DNA of 64,000 nt, taken from positions 930,001 to 994,000 of the forward strand of contig OZ251507.1 in the NCBI GenBank assembly GCA_965242895.1, read 5' to 3'. A model generated the notes under the pieces. It did not search any database, was not told the DNA's origin, and saw only the letters and a program-made list of their open reading frames with translations. This DNA comes from CATQHL01 sp965242895. Its GTDB lineage: Bacteria; Actinomycetota; Acidimicrobiia; Acidimicrobiales; CATQHL01. Positions 1 to 8,575 of the stretch are shown here, in pieces. Position 1 is the stretch's first letter. Each line of letters opens with the position of its first letter. The position numbers and the translations under genes are program-made.

Positions 1-392
1 TCGTAGAGCACGACGGTGCGCACCTCTCCCACCTGGCCCGCGCAGAAGTCACGCACCATTTCGAGCGTGTGACCCGTGTCTGCCACGTCGTCCGCTATGA
101 GCATCCGAGCGGAGTCCAGGTTCACGAGTTCGAGGTATGGAGGCAGCATCACCGGCACTTCCAAGCGTTCGTCGACGCCCGTGTAGTACTCCACGTTCAT
201 CACGAAGATGTTCTTGATGTCCAGGGCATAACCCAGGGAAGCCGCAAAACACAATCCGCCGCGGGCTATGGAAAGGATCAGATCGGGGCGGTAAGAGGAA
301 TCCGCCACCCTGCGGGCCATCTCACGGGCGGCCAACCCGTATTCCGACCAGGAGAGCTTCTCAAGCTGCGGCGGGAGGTCGTCACGCTTCAT
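1..392 (-). CDS. Phosphoribosyltransferase (xanthine/hypoxanthine type), 3' end cut by window edge
   Basis: Reading the minus strand from an ATG at 392 gives an open frame of about 130 residues that leaves the window. It contains IARGGL near residue 43 and the PRPP-binding loop LIADDVADTGHTL near residues 103-115, the signature of type I phosphoribosyltransferases of purine salvage. These cytoplasmic enzymes transfer ribose-5-phosphate from PRPP to a purine base. Substrate choice (xanthine, guanine or hypoxanthine) cannot be read from the visible part. It lies 18 bases downstream of the acyl-CoA dehydrogenase gene on the same strand and may be co-transcribed with it. Confidence 0.8.
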   Translation of the reverse strand, partial: MKRDDLPPQLEKLSWSEYGLAAREMARRVADSSYRPDLILSIARGGLCFAASLGYALDIKNIFVMNVEYYTGVDERLEVPVMLPPYLELVNLDSARMLIADDVADTGHTLEMVRDFCAGQVGEVRTVVLY

Positions 393-410
393 GATCAAAT
401 GCTTCCGCCG

Positions 411-1265
411 CTAACCGTACGGGTAGAAACCGCGCCCGGATTTGCGCCCTAGGCGGCCCGCCGCCACCATCCTCCTCAGGAGGGGGGGTGGAGCGTAGAG
501 AGGCTCCTTGAACTCTTCGTACATGACGTCGGCTACGGCCTCGATGGTGTCGAGACCGATGAGGTCGCAGAGTTCCAGAGGCCCCATCGGGTGGGCGCAG
601 CCGCCTTTCATGCCAGCGTCGATGTCCTCCTTCGTCGTCCAGCCTGTGTCCGCCAGCGCTATGGCGGAAAGCAGGTAAGGAACGAGCAGTCGATTGACCA
701 CGAAACCCGCCCTGTCGGCGCAGTGGATGACCTGTTTACCCAGAGTGTGGACGCAGAAATCGGACGCCGCTGCACAGACGGCTTCCTCAGAGGCCAGAGA
801 GCGGACGATCTCCACGAGAGGCTGAACCGTGGCAGGGTTGAAGAAGTGCATCCCGATCACCTGCCCCTCCCTGCGAGTGGCGGCGGCCAGCGACCCGATA
901 GAGATAGAGGACGTGTTCGAAGCCAGCAAGGCGTGCGGAGGAAGCACCTCGTCGAGGGCGGCGAAGTTGCGGAGTTTCTCGGGGAGGTCTTCGATGATCG
1001 CCTCGATCACCAGGTCGCGGTCTGCGAAATCCGCCAAGTCGGTGGAGTAGGACAGGTTGGAGACTGCCTCTGCGTGCTCTTCCTCACTCAGGCGGTTGCG
1101 GGCGAGCGCCCGTTCTAGGGAAGACATCATGCGACTCTCTGCGGCTTCGACGGCAGACGCGTCGACCTCCACCACGAGGGTGTCCACGCCCGAACGGGCG
1201 CACACCTCGGCAATGCCCGAACCCATCGTCCCGCCTCCCAGAACTCCTACTTTATGTATTTTCAT
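411..1265 (-). CDS. 3-hydroxybutyryl-CoA / 3-hydroxyacyl-CoA dehydrogenase
   Basis: A 284-residue NAD(P)-dependent dehydrogenase that oxidises 3-hydroxyacyl-CoA to 3-oxoacyl-CoA, in beta-oxidation or butyrate/PHB metabolism. The N-terminal Rossmann motif GVLGGGTMGSG follows the start directly, and the catalytic-region motif GMHFFNPATVQPLVEIV and the C-terminal signature NRLLVPYLLSAI are present. I start at the ATG at 1265 because MKIHKVGVLGGGTMGSG is the family N-terminus; an open frame continues upstream to 1337 but is low complexity (SEAESEAE) and coded by a short tandem repeat. Length matches single-domain FadB2/PaaH/Hbd enzymes. The partner etfBA at 46-48 kb fits fatty-acid oxidation. Confidence 0.9.
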   Translation of the reverse strand: MKIHKVGVLGGGTMGSGIAEVCARSGVDTLVVEVDASAVEAAESRMMSSLERALARNRLSEEEHAEAVSNLSYSTDLADFADRDLVIEAIIEDLPEKLRNFAALDEVLPPHALLASNTSSISIGSLAAATRREGQVIGMHFFNPATVQPLVEIVRSLASEEAVCAAASDFCVHTLGKQVIHCADRAGFVVNRLLVPYLLSAIALADTGWTTKEDIDAGMKGGCAHPMGPLELCDLIGLDTIEAVADVMYEEFKEPLYAPPPLLRRMVAAGRLGRKSGRGFYPYG

Positions 1266-1285
1266 GCTCGCCTTTAGTCTCGTTT

Positions 1286-1309
1286 CAGCTTCGGATTCAG
1301 CTTCGGATT
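1286..1309. repeat. 12-bp perfect tandem duplication upstream of the dehydrogenase
   Basis: The 12-base unit CAGCTTCGGATT occurs twice in direct succession in the divergent promoter region between the dehydrogenase and the ABC transporter. A second spaced repeat of AACATTCAGC (1319 and 1333, period 14) follows. These belong to a window-wide pattern of two-copy duplications. Confidence 0.85.
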
Positions 1310-1446
1310 CTCGCTGTGAACATTCAGCTGCAAACATTCAGCGTAGTGCGGGAGAGGTTGCCCACATGTCAGCGACGAAGAGCGAAACTGCGATAGCGTT
1401 GACTTGTCGGCACCTCACTAATGCTCAGCGAGCCTCTCCCCCACTT

Positions 1447-2451
1447 ATGAGCAGCAACGATGCGGCCATCTTCACCCGCAAACTGAACCGCAGTTTCGGC
1501 AGCCTCACCGCCGTGGAAGACCTCGACTTGTCCGTTCCGCAAGGCGAGATATACGGCTTCTTAGGGCCTAACGGAGCCGGCAAGTCCACGACCACGCAGA
1601 TGCTCTGCACCCTGCTCAAACCCAGCAGCGGCGAAGGAAAAGTGGCAGGCTGCGACATCGTCGGCGAATCGGCGAAGCTGCGGCTTCGCATCGGCGTGAC
1701 GCTGCAAGACACCGCTCTAGACGACAAGCTCACAGGGCGAGAAACACTGATCTATCAGGGAAAGTTCTACGGACTGAACCGCAGCGAGATTCAGCGTCGC
1801 ATCAAGGAGGTCTCTCCTATTTTGGACGTCGCCGCCCTGGACCGCAAGGTCGGCACCTACTCGGGGGGCATGAAGCGGCGACTCGACGTAGCAGCCTCCC
1901 TAATGCACAATCCCAGCATCCTTTTCCTCGACGAGCCGACCACCGGCCTCGACCCGGCTTCGCGCGCCGAGGTCTGGACGCAAGTACGCCACCTCAACTC
2001 CGAATTGGGCATCACAATCTTCCTCACGACCCAGTACCTAGAAGAGGCCGACGCCTTAGCCGACCGGGTAGGGATCATGGACGAGGGGCGCCTGCGGGCG
2101 GAGGGAGACCCCGAGACGCTGAAGCGGAGCATAGGAACCGACGTGATCAGCGTCCGCTTGGCGGAAGAGTGCTCCGAGAAGGCAGTCGACGCCCTGAGGA
2201 AACTGCCCGGTGTGACCAACGTGAACATCCAGGGCTCGGAGGTGACGGTGGCTTGCGAGAACGGGGCGGCGACGATCAGCCCGGTGGCGCTAGCTCTGGC
2301 CGACACGGAACTGCCGGTGGTGGAGATTTCGCTTCACAAGCCGACACTCGACGACGTGTTCCTGGGTCTGACCGGACGCCGACTGCAAGTAGACGAAGAA
2401 CAAGACCCGCTTGAGGCTTCCCCAGAAGACGACCGCGGCGCAGCGCCCTAA
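1447..2451 (+). CDS. ABC transporter ATP-binding protein, DrrA-like
   Basis: A 334-residue ATPase subunit of an ABC-2 type exporter. Walker A GPNGAGKST is near residue 40, the signature YSGGMKRRLDVAASL near residue 138, Walker B SILFLDEPTTGLDP follows, and the switch region is unusual (TTQYLEEAD, with Gln where His is frequent in ABC-2 ATPases but common in the DrrA group). The C-terminal 80 residues look like the DrrA-type accessory domain. I chose the ATG at 1447, close to the conserved start; an upstream ATG at 1366 in the same frame adds a poorly conserved stretch. The permease follows, so the two form an exporter; the substrate is unknown. Confidence 0.88.
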   Translation: MSSNDAAIFTRKLNRSFGSLTAVEDLDLSVPQGEIYGFLGPNGAGKSTTTQMLCTLLKPSSGEGKVAGCDIVGESAKLRLRIGVTLQDTALDDKLTGRETLIYQGKFYGLNRSEIQRRIKEVSPILDVAALDRKVGTYSGGMKRRLDVAASLMHNPSILFLDEPTTGLDPASRAEVWTQVRHLNSELGITIFLTTQYLEEADALADRVGIMDEGRLRAEGDPETLKRSIGTDVISVRLAEECSEKAVDALRKLPGVTNVNIQGSEVTVACENGAATISPVALALADTELPVVEISLHKPTLDDVFLGLTGRRLQVDEEQDPLEASPEDDRGAAP

Positions 2452-2459
2452 GCGCCCTA
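2442..2459. repeat. 9-bp tandem duplication over the ABC ATPase stop codon
   Basis: AGCGCCCTA is present twice head to tail and the stop codon TAA (2449-2451) falls at the junction. The duplication therefore lies exactly at a gene end, as with several other duplications in this window. Confidence 0.8.
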
Positions 2460-2494
2460 AGCAAGACCCTCAGAAAGACCCTCAAGCAGCCCTG

Positions 2495-3298
2495 ATGAGA
2501 GAAAACCCTCAAACCGACTCGAAACAGATCGGCGCACGACCGCTGGGATTCTGGGCGGATCTTCGCCACGTCTCTAACCGAGCGGTTCGGCTGCTGCCGC
2601 GAGATCTGGCTGCTCTTCTTCCGGCGCTGTTCGTGCCGGTCTTCTTCTACGCAGTGACCATCGGCGCCCTCCAGGTGCTGGCCACCGGCGTGGCGACGGA
2701 ACTGGACTACAAGGCCTTTCAGCTGCCGGTTGCGCTGGTCACCACGGTCACGGGGCTCTCCCGTGCGCCCAGCCTGGTCATCGACATCCAAGGCGGCTAC
2801 TTTTACCGGCTGCTGCTCACCCCGCTGAACCGATGGGCTCTGCTCCTCGGAATGATGGTCGCCGACGCTGTGGTGCTGGTGAGCCTTTCCATACCGGTGG
2901 TGGGTCTCGGTCTTGCGTGGGGGGTGCGGTTCAGCACTGGAGTGGCCGGGGCGCTGCTGCTGATCGTGCTCACGATGCTCTGGGGATTGGTTTTCACCGG
3001 CTTTCCCTACGCCATCGCTCTGCGTACGGGCAACCCCACCGCCGTCAACAACTCGTTTCTGCTTTTCTTCCCGTTCGTGTTTCTCACTCCTGCGTGGCTG
3101 CCACGCGGAGCCATGACCGGCTGGCTTTCAGCCGTGGCTACGTGGAATCCGGTCACCTACATCCTGGAGGGGATGAGAACTCTGTTCCTTGGTTGGGACG
3201 GAGTGGCGCTGGCAAAGGCGATCGGAGCGATCATGGCGGTAGGGGTGATCTCCCAGTACTTGGCCTTCTCCGCCCTCCGCAAGCGGGCCGCCCGCTAG
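2495..3298 (+). CDS. ABC-2 type permease, DrrB-like
   Basis: A 267-residue polytopic membrane protein with about six hydrophobic segments (for example around ALLPALFVPVFFYAVTIGAL, VVLVSLSIPVVGLGLAWG and LLLIVLTMLWGLVFTGF) and the ABC-2 feature of a conserved C-terminal half containing NPVTYILEGMR. It is the membrane partner of the ATPase ending 44 bases upstream. An earlier ATG at 2411 in the same frame would overlap the ATPase gene and add a Lys/Gln/Pro-rich head; I prefer the ATG at 2495. Likely exports a lipid or drug-like molecule; the exact substrate is not readable. Confidence 0.85.
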   Translation: MRENPQTDSKQIGARPLGFWADLRHVSNRAVRLLPRDLAALLPALFVPVFFYAVTIGALQVLATGVATELDYKAFQLPVALVTTVTGLSRAPSLVIDIQGGYFYRLLLTPLNRWALLLGMMVADAVVLVSLSIPVVGLGLAWGVRFSTGVAGALLLIVLTMLWGLVFTGFPYAIALRTGNPTAVNNSFLLFFPFVFLTPAWLPRGAMTGWLSAVATWNPVTYILEGMRTLFLGWDGVALAKAIGAIMAVGVISQYLAFSALRKRAAR

Positions 3299-3411
3299 CT
3301 AGCGAGGCAGCCAGCTCGACTGCGGCAGCGGCTGCTTGGAATAGCCTGCCCGAATTTTGCGTTGCACCTAAGTGAAAACGTCCAAAATGACCGAAACACA
3401 AGGGAAAAACA

Positions 3412-5517
3412 TTGCCAACGCACGCACACTCAGCACCCAACCAGCAACCCGAAAACAAGTCCGCTCTTGAAGTCTTCGGACGCGACCTCACCGACCTGGC
3501 CCGCGACGACAAGCTCGATCCCGTAATCGGGCGGGACGGCGAGATCCGCCGAACCATCCAAATACTCTCCCGCCGCACCAAAAACAATCCGATTCTCATC
3601 GGGGAGCCCGGCGTGGGAAAGACCGCCATAGTAGAAGGGTTGGCACTACGCATAGCGGAAGGCGACGTGCCCTCGGGGCTGAAGAATCGCCGCCTGATCT
3701 CCCTCGACCTAGCGGGCATGGTGGCGGGGTCGTCGCTGCGCGGCGAGTTCGAGCAGCGCCTCAAGGTGCTCCTAGAGGAGATCACTGCGGCAAACGGGGA
3801 GATCATCACCTTCATCGACGAGCTGCACATGCTGGTGGGCGCAGGCGGAGCGGAAGGCGCACTCGACGCCGGAAACATGCTCAAACCCGCTTTGGCGAGA
3901 GGCGACCTGAACCTGATAGGGGCTACGACACTCGACGAGTACCGCAGCCGCGTCGAGACTGACGCCGCCTTAGAGCGCCGCTTCCAGCCGGTGCTGGTAG
4001 GAGAACCCTCCGTGGATGACACCATCGCCATACTGCGCGGACTCAGGGAGCGATACGAAATCCACCACGGCGTCCGCATCCAGGACACCGCCCTGGTGGC
4101 GGCGGCCGAACTCTCCGACCGCTACGTCTCCGACCGCTACCTCCCCGACAAGGCCATCGACCTCGTGGACGAAGCGGCCAGCATGCTGAGGATGGAAGTG
4201 GACTCCCTCCCCGCAGAAGTCGACGAGGTAAACCGCAAGGTGAGCCAGCTGAAGTTGGAGCGTGTCGCTCTAGCCAAGGAGAAAGACTCGGCGTCAAAAG
4301 AACGACTAGCCGCCCTCGACAGCGAGCTCAAGAAACTGGAGGAGGAACTGGCCGAGATGCGCTCGCACTGGGAGTCGGAGAAGGAGGCGATCTCCAACCT
4401 GCGCAGTCTCAAGCGCACGGTCACGGAACTCCAGAGCGCAGCCGAGGCGCATCAGCGCACGGGCAACCTTTCAAAGGCAGCCGAAATCATCTACGGAAAA
4501 CTCCCCCAGGCCGAGACCGACGCGGCGGACGCCACCAAGATGCTGGCAGAACTGCAGGCCGACCGACGCATGCTCAAAGAGGAGGTGGACGACTCCGACA
4601 TCGCCGAGGTAGTGGCGCAGTCCACCGGCATCCCCGTCGCACGTCTGCTTAAAGCCGAATCCGAGCGGCTGCTGCAGCTAGAGGAGGAAATCCACCAGCG
4701 CGTAATCCGCCAGGACGAAGCCGTCTCGGCGGTGGCCGACGCCATCCGCCGCAGCCGCGCCGGACTAAGCGAAGAGTCCCGCCCGATCGGGTCGTTCCTC
4801 TTTCTAGGTCCCACCGGCGTCGGCAAGACGGAACTGGCACGCGCCCTAGCGGAAGCCCTCTTCGACGACGAACGGGCGATGATCCGGATCGACATGAGCG
4901 AGTACCTCGACAAGCACTCGGTCAGCCGCCTAATCGGGGCTCCGCCTGGCTACGTCGGCTACGAAGAGGGCGGGCAGCTAACCGAAAAAATCAGGCGCCG
5001 ACCCTATTCGGTGGTGCTGCTTGACGAAGTTGAAAAAGCCCACCCCGAGGTGTTCGGAGTGCTGCTCCAACTGCTCGACGACGGTCGACTCACCGACGGC
5101 AAGGGGCGCACGGTGGACTTCAGCAACGTGATCGTGATCATGTCGTCAAATTTGCAAGGCGAAATCGGGGACTTCTTCCGCCCGGAACTCATCAACCGAA
5201 TCGACGCCATCGTGCGCTTCGAGGAACTAAAGCGTGAAGACCTGCTGCGGATCGGCGACCTGCAGATCGCACAACTCAACAAGCGTCTAGCAAAGCACAA
5301 GCTCGCCCTAGAGGTCACTAGCGAGGCTCTAGAAGCCCTGGTAGAGGAGGATTATTCACCGGAATTCGGGGCTCGCCCCCTGCGCCGTGTGATCAAGCGC
5401 CGCCTAGAAGACGTGATCGCCAGAGGCATCCTGAGCGGCCACCTGCGCGAGGGAATGACGCTGCAAGCGGCGCTGAGCGACGGAGAGGTGAAAGTCCGGC
5501 CCCCTACTGGTATCTAA
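3412..5517 (+). CDS. clpB: ClpB-like AAA+ disaggregase lacking the N-terminal domain
   Basis: A 701-residue protein with two AAA+ modules: Walker A GEPGVGKT near residue 64, Walker B FIDELH near residue 130, a long charged coiled-coil middle domain at about 255-395 as in ClpB, and a second module with GPTGVGKT near 467, VVLLDEVEKAH near 535 and a C-terminal D2-small domain. It starts straight at the linker LEVFGRDLTDLARDDKLDPVIGR, so the roughly 150-residue Clp-N domain is absent. In the second module the segment between SSNL and FRPELINRID is about 25 residues shorter than usual. The start is TTG with AGGG six bases upstream; an ATG at 3387 is out of frame. The stop overlaps the stop of convergent tsaD. 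Confidence 0.88.
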   Translation: MPTHAHSAPNQQPENKSALEVFGRDLTDLARDDKLDPVIGRDGEIRRTIQILSRRTKNNPILIGEPGVGKTAIVEGLALRIAEGDVPSGLKNRRLISLDLAGMVAGSSLRGEFEQRLKVLLEEITAANGEIITFIDELHMLVGAGGAEGALDAGNMLKPALARGDLNLIGATTLDEYRSRVETDAALERRFQPVLVGEPSVDDTIAILRGLRERYEIHHGVRIQDTALVAAAELSDRYVSDRYLPDKAIDLVDEAASMLRMEVDSLPAEVDEVNRKVSQLKLERVALAKEKDSASKERLAALDSELKKLEEELAEMRSHWESEKEAISNLRSLKRTVTELQSAAEAHQRTGNLSKAAEIIYGKLPQAETDAADATKMLAELQADRRMLKEEVDDSDIAEVVAQSTGIPVARLLKAESERLLQLEEEIHQRVIRQDEAVSAVADAIRRSRAGLSEESRPIGSFLFLGPTGVGKTELARALAEALFDDERAMIRIDMSEYLDKHSVSRLIGAPPGYVGYEEGGQLTEKIRRRPYSVVLLDEVEKAHPEVFGVLLQLLDDGRLTDGKGRTVDFSNVIVIMSSNLQGEIGDFFRPELINRIDAIVRFEELKREDLLRIGDLQIAQLNKRLAKHKLALEVTSEALEALVEEDYSPEFGARPLRRVIKRRLEDVIARGILSGHLREGMTLQAALSDGEVKVRPPTGI

Positions 5518-6539
5518 ACGCCTATCCCCCAACTTGGGTCGGGGCCGATGTTCAGCGGCGAAGGCCCCTCCCGCTGCAGCTGCCACCATCCAGCGGCCGC
5601 CACCATTGCGGCGTTGTCAGTGCACATGGCTCGGCTAGGCAAAAACGTCCGTGCGTCGAGACCCTCGAAGCGGCTGCGCAACTCGGAATTTGCGGCCACT
5701 CCCCCGGCCAGCGTCAGATTGAGCGTGTCGCATTCACGCATCGCCACCGCCGCCTTGCTCGCTAGGACGTCGCAGACCGCCCTCTGAAAGGAAGCAGCTA
5801 CGTGAGCGGGCGGCGCGTCGGGGTGCTCACGCAAGTAGACGGCGACTGCCGTCTTGAGTCCCGAGAAGGAAAAGTCCAGACCCCTGCCCAGCATCGGTCT
5901 AGGAAACGCCACCGCCTCAGGATCGCCCTCAGCGGCTAGGCGGTCGATTATCGGCCCGCCTGGATACCCCAGCCCCAAGAGGCGGGCGACCTTGTCGAAG
6001 GCCTCCCCGACGGCGTCATCCAGGGTCTGGCCAAGAAGTTCGTAGCGCCCGTGGGCGGTCATGTGCACCAGCATGGTGTGCCCTCCCGACACCAGCAGCA
6101 CGACCATGGGCAGTGGTATGTCGGGGTTTTCAAGGAAGGCTGCGTATAGGTGCGCCTCCAGATGGTTAACAGCCACAAAAGGAACATCCCATGCCAGCGA
6201 GAGCGCCTTGGCGGCCGAGACGCCCACCGCCAAGGCTCCGGTCAGGCCAGGCCCGGCGGTGGAGGCCACTGCATCAGGAACGATTCGCTGCCCTCGACTC
6301 AGAGGATCGGAGGCAACTCCGGCGCTCGTCCGCTCGTCGGTGCTCAGCGCCTGATCGAGCACGTACGGAAGCAGCCGCTGATGAGCCCTGCCTGCAATCT
6401 CCGGCACCACTCCGCCGAAGGGACTGTGCAGGTCGACTTGGCTAGACACCACAGAAGAGCGCACTCGGAGCCCGTCGTCGACCACGGCCGCAGCCGTCTC
6501 GTCGCAGGAAGTCTCGATCCCCAGGACGGCTGTGCTCAC
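5514..6539 (-). CDS. tsaD: tRNA N6-adenosine threonylcarbamoyltransferase TsaD
   Basis: A 341-residue Kae1/Gcp-family protein that transfers the threonylcarbamoyl group to A37 of ANN-decoding tRNAs. It shows the N-terminal GIETSCDETAAAVV, the metal-site motif VNHLEAHLYA near residue 120, VLLVSGGHTMLV, and the C-terminal LAGGVAANSELR and CTDNAAMVA motifs. Length is normal for bacterial TsaD. Its start overlaps the stop of tsaB by four bases, so it is translationally coupled with tsaB and with tsaE upstream. A rimI acetyltransferase gene, which often sits between tsaB and tsaD, is missing here. Confidence 0.96.
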   Translation of the reverse strand: MSTAVLGIETSCDETAAAVVDDGLRVRSSVVSSQVDLHSPFGGVVPEIAGRAHQRLLPYVLDQALSTDERTSAGVASDPLSRGQRIVPDAVASTAGPGLTGALAVGVSAAKALSLAWDVPFVAVNHLEAHLYAAFLENPDIPLPMVVLLVSGGHTMLVHMTAHGRYELLGQTLDDAVGEAFDKVARLLGLGYPGGPIIDRLAAEGDPEAVAFPRPMLGRGLDFSFSGLKTAVAVYLREHPDAPPAHVAASFQRAVCDVLASKAAVAMRECDTLNLTLAGGVAANSELRSRFEGLDARTFLPSRAMCTDNAAMVAAAGWWQLQREGPSPLNIGPDPSWGIGV

Positions 6540-7342
6540 CTCAGCCCCTCCAGGCGGTCAACGCTGCTGGCCGCAGGCATCACCGCGTCATGAGAGCGCA
6601 GGTAGACAGGCTGAACGGCTTCGGGGCTGACCACGTCGCCCGCAACGGCCCGAACTCTGCCTAGCAGCGCTACCGCCGCAGGGGAAGGGAAACTCAACTC
6701 AGCGGCAGCTAATTCCGTGTGCGGCGAGACAGTCAGCAAGTCTGCGTACCGTAGCGCACCCTCGCCCACCAGCAAGATGGGCTCACATCCTTGCGCCGGC
6801 GCGTCTATCTCCGCCGGCGCCTCCACCTCAACCGGCGCCTCGTCCAACCGAGCAGAGGCATACTCGGCGATTTGCTCGGCCAGAATCTGCGGTGCGCCGA
6901 CGGAAGGCCGGCTCAACTCCTCCACCTCGTTGTTTGCGGTGACCGAACTCCAAGCCCAGAACACCTCTCCCCGTCGGGCGTCGATCACGCTTAGAACACA
7001 TCGAGAATGAGTTCCAGCGCCCCAAGTGCTGCCCGCCCCGCAAGCCAACGCCTCCAGACTAGAGACTTCCACCACCCCCACGTCGAGAGCGAACGCCAGG
7101 GCCTGAGCTGCGGCTAGACCTACCCGAAGCCCCGTGTAGAGGCCCGGGCCGACGTCCACCGCCACGGCGTCGACATCAGAAAAAGAAACGCCCGCCTGCT
7201 CGCATACGAAGCGCATCTGCGGCGCCACGGACTCGGCGTGACGGCGACCCATCAGCAGGCGCACTTCCGCAAGCAGCCCTGTCTCATCTGCCAAGGCGCA
7301 GCCGCTCAGATCGGTCGCAGTCTCGACCGCTAAAACCAGCAC
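6536..7342 (-). CDS. tsaB: t6A biosynthesis protein TsaB
   Basis: A 268-residue paralogue of TsaD without catalytic function; it dimerises with TsaD and scaffolds the t6A complex. The N-terminus MLVLAVETATDLSGCAL and the motif VDVGPGLYTGLRVGLAAAQALA near residues 62-85 are diagnostic. The C-terminal part carries an extra Ala/Glu/Pro stretch (APVEVEAPAEIDAPAQG), a repetitive insertion not typical of the family. It overlaps tsaD by four bases and follows tsaE by 16 bases. Confidence 0.92.
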   Translation of the reverse strand: MLVLAVETATDLSGCALADETGLLAEVRLLMGRRHAESVAPQMRFVCEQAGVSFSDVDAVAVDVGPGLYTGLRVGLAAAQALAFALDVGVVEVSSLEALACGAGSTWGAGTHSRCVLSVIDARRGEVFWAWSSVTANNEVEELSRPSVGAPQILAEQIAEYASARLDEAPVEVEAPAEIDAPAQGCEPILLVGEGALRYADLLTVSPHTELAAAELSFPSPAAVALLGRVRAVAGDVVSPEAVQPVYLRSHDAVMPAASSVDRLEGLR

Positions 7343-7358
7343 AAGCGAAGCCCTGCCC

Positions 7359-7988
7359 CTAGCGCAGCCAGGGTTCCAGCAGCGAGCGCAGCGGACGATC
7401 CCGCCACGATCCCAGCGGCCAAAACAGCAGCCTTCTAGAAGAGGAATCAGCAGGGTCGTCGACGAAACTCAGTTCCACGTCCAGCCGATCCGCTGGAAGC
7501 GCAAGCCGCTCTGCCCACTCCACCACCAAAATGTCCCGCCCCCCGTCCAACAGGTCGGGCAAGTCCAGATCGTCGGCTTCCTGCGGGCTGCCAATCCTAT
7601 ATGCATCAACATGATGCATATAGCGGACACTGCGCCCTCTCTTAGGCTTGGAGTGGGCGACCTCACCCCCGTCGTTTCCGGCGATGCTTGCGAGGGAACT
7701 TGCGTCGGAGCGGTCGACGGTGTGGGCAACCTCACCCCTCCCATCGTTTCCGGCGGAGGGCAGAGGGGGCAAGCGGTAGCGGTGAACCAAAGTGAACGTG
7801 GGGCTGCTCACGTTGTCGGTGACGCCGAGGGGTTCTGCCAGCATCTTCACGAATGTGGTCTTGCCCGATCCCAAGTGGCCGTTGAGACCTATCACGTCGC
7901 CCTCCGCCAACACCCCTGCGAAGGTTTCGACTAGGCAGCGCAGGTCGTCTAGGCCACCCACGACAGCCGACAAGCTAGAAGGCTTCAC
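7359..7988 (-). CDS. tsaE: t6A biosynthesis ATPase TsaE with a repeat insertion
   Basis: A 209-residue P-loop protein of the TsaE family; typical members have about 150-165 residues. Walker A is GHLGSGKTT at residues 37-45, followed by SSPTFTLVHRY, and the later motif HHVDAYRI and VVEWAERL are conserved. Between them, residues 72-121 form an insertion that contains the same decapeptide twice (GNDGRGEVAH and GNDGGEVAH), coded by related DNA at about 7650-7760. The frame is kept, so the protein is probably functional with a flexible loop. The gene overlaps the UDG gene by four bases at its start. Confidence 0.9.
   Translation of the reverse strand: MKPSSLSAVVGGLDDLRCLVETFAGVLAEGDVIGLNGHLGSGKTTFVKMLAEPLGVTDNVSSPTFTLVHRYRLPPLPSAGNDGRGEVAHTVDRSDASSLASIAGNDGGEVAHSKPKRGRSVRYMHHVDAYRIGSPQEADDLDLPDLLDGGRDILVVEWAERLALPADRLDVELSFVDDPADSSSRRLLFWPLGSWRDRPLRSLLEPWLR
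7626..7775 (-). repeat. In-frame repeat insertion inside tsaE
   Basis: This stretch codes for residues 72-121 of TsaE, which have no counterpart in usual family members. Two related DNA copies (ACCTCACCCCCGTCGTTTCC near 7660 and AACCTCACCCCTCCCATCG near 7728, plus strand) give the repeated peptide GNDG(R)GEVAH. Confidence 0.7.
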
Positions 7989-8575
7989 CCTCTCAGCGAC
8001 AGCTTCGCCAGCACGAAATCGGCGCGTGCCTGCGGAAGCAGCTCAGCCCCGCCCCGCAGCAGCGCCGCAGGGTGGTAAGTGGGCACAAGTACAGCTTCGC
8101 CAAAACGGTAACGCCGGCCCCTCAGTTTGGAGATGCCCACCCGAGTGCCCAGCAGGGTTTGAGCGGCAGGGTTGCCCAGCGAAACGATCACCTTGGGAGC
8201 GATCAGCTCGAGTTGGCGCTTGAGGTAAGGGCGACAAGCGGCGATCTCCTCCGAACGAGGATCGCGGTTCCCAGGAGGGCGGCACTTGACCACGTTGGTG
8301 ATGTAGACCTGCGAGCGTTCTAGACCCAACTCCTGCGCCATCAGTTTGTCGAGCAGTTTCCCTGAACGTCCCACGAAAGGCAGTCCCTGCTCATCTTCGT
8401 GCTCCCCCGGCCCTTCCCCCACGAACATCAGATCGGCGTGAGAATCGCCCATCCCAAACACCACGTTCTTTCTGCCTTCGCTGAGGCCGCAAAGGGTGCA
8501 GATTGAAGCCGTCTCCGCTATTTCGTCCAGAGAACTTCCGGCTAGCCGCTCATCTTCACTGAATGAAAGCATCAC
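7985..8575 (-). CDS. Type-4 uracil-DNA glycosylase ([4Fe-4S])
   Basis: A 196-residue family 4 uracil-DNA glycosylase that excises uracil from DNA. The iron-sulfur cysteines are visible as CTLC near residue 27 and in VVKCRPPGNRDP near residue 98 with a further Cys (AACRPY) near 113; the active-site motif GEGPGEHEDEQGLPFVG is near residue 53 and the second motif TYHPAALLR near residue 166. Length is standard. It is the first gene of the minus-strand operon with tsaE, tsaB and tsaD, overlapping tsaE by four bases. A family 5 enzyme is encoded at 50.4 kb. Confidence 0.92.
   Translation of the reverse strand: MMLSFSEDERLAGSSLDEIAETASICTLCGLSEGRKNVVFGMGDSHADLMFVGEGPGEHEDEQGLPFVGRSGKLLDKLMAQELGLERSQVYITNVVKCRPPGNRDPRSEEIAACRPYLKRQLELIAPKVIVSLGNPAAQTLLGTRVGISKLRGRRYRFGEAVLVPTYHPAALLRGGAELLPQARADFVLAKLSLRG

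Noticed and set aside
2276..2791. 171-codon minus-strand ORF over the ABC exporter genes
   Set aside because: Antisense shadow of two well-supported genes.
3387..3467. Small ATG ORF upstream of clpB as the real start
   Set aside because: It is out of frame with ClpB and stops after 26 codons; the TTG at 3412 has the better RBS.
5500..5517. ClpB also ends near CCTACTGGT (PPTGI), like the surface genes
   Set aside because: A nine-base match is expected about by chance in 64 kb; ClpB is unrelated and the tripeptide is not its C-terminus.
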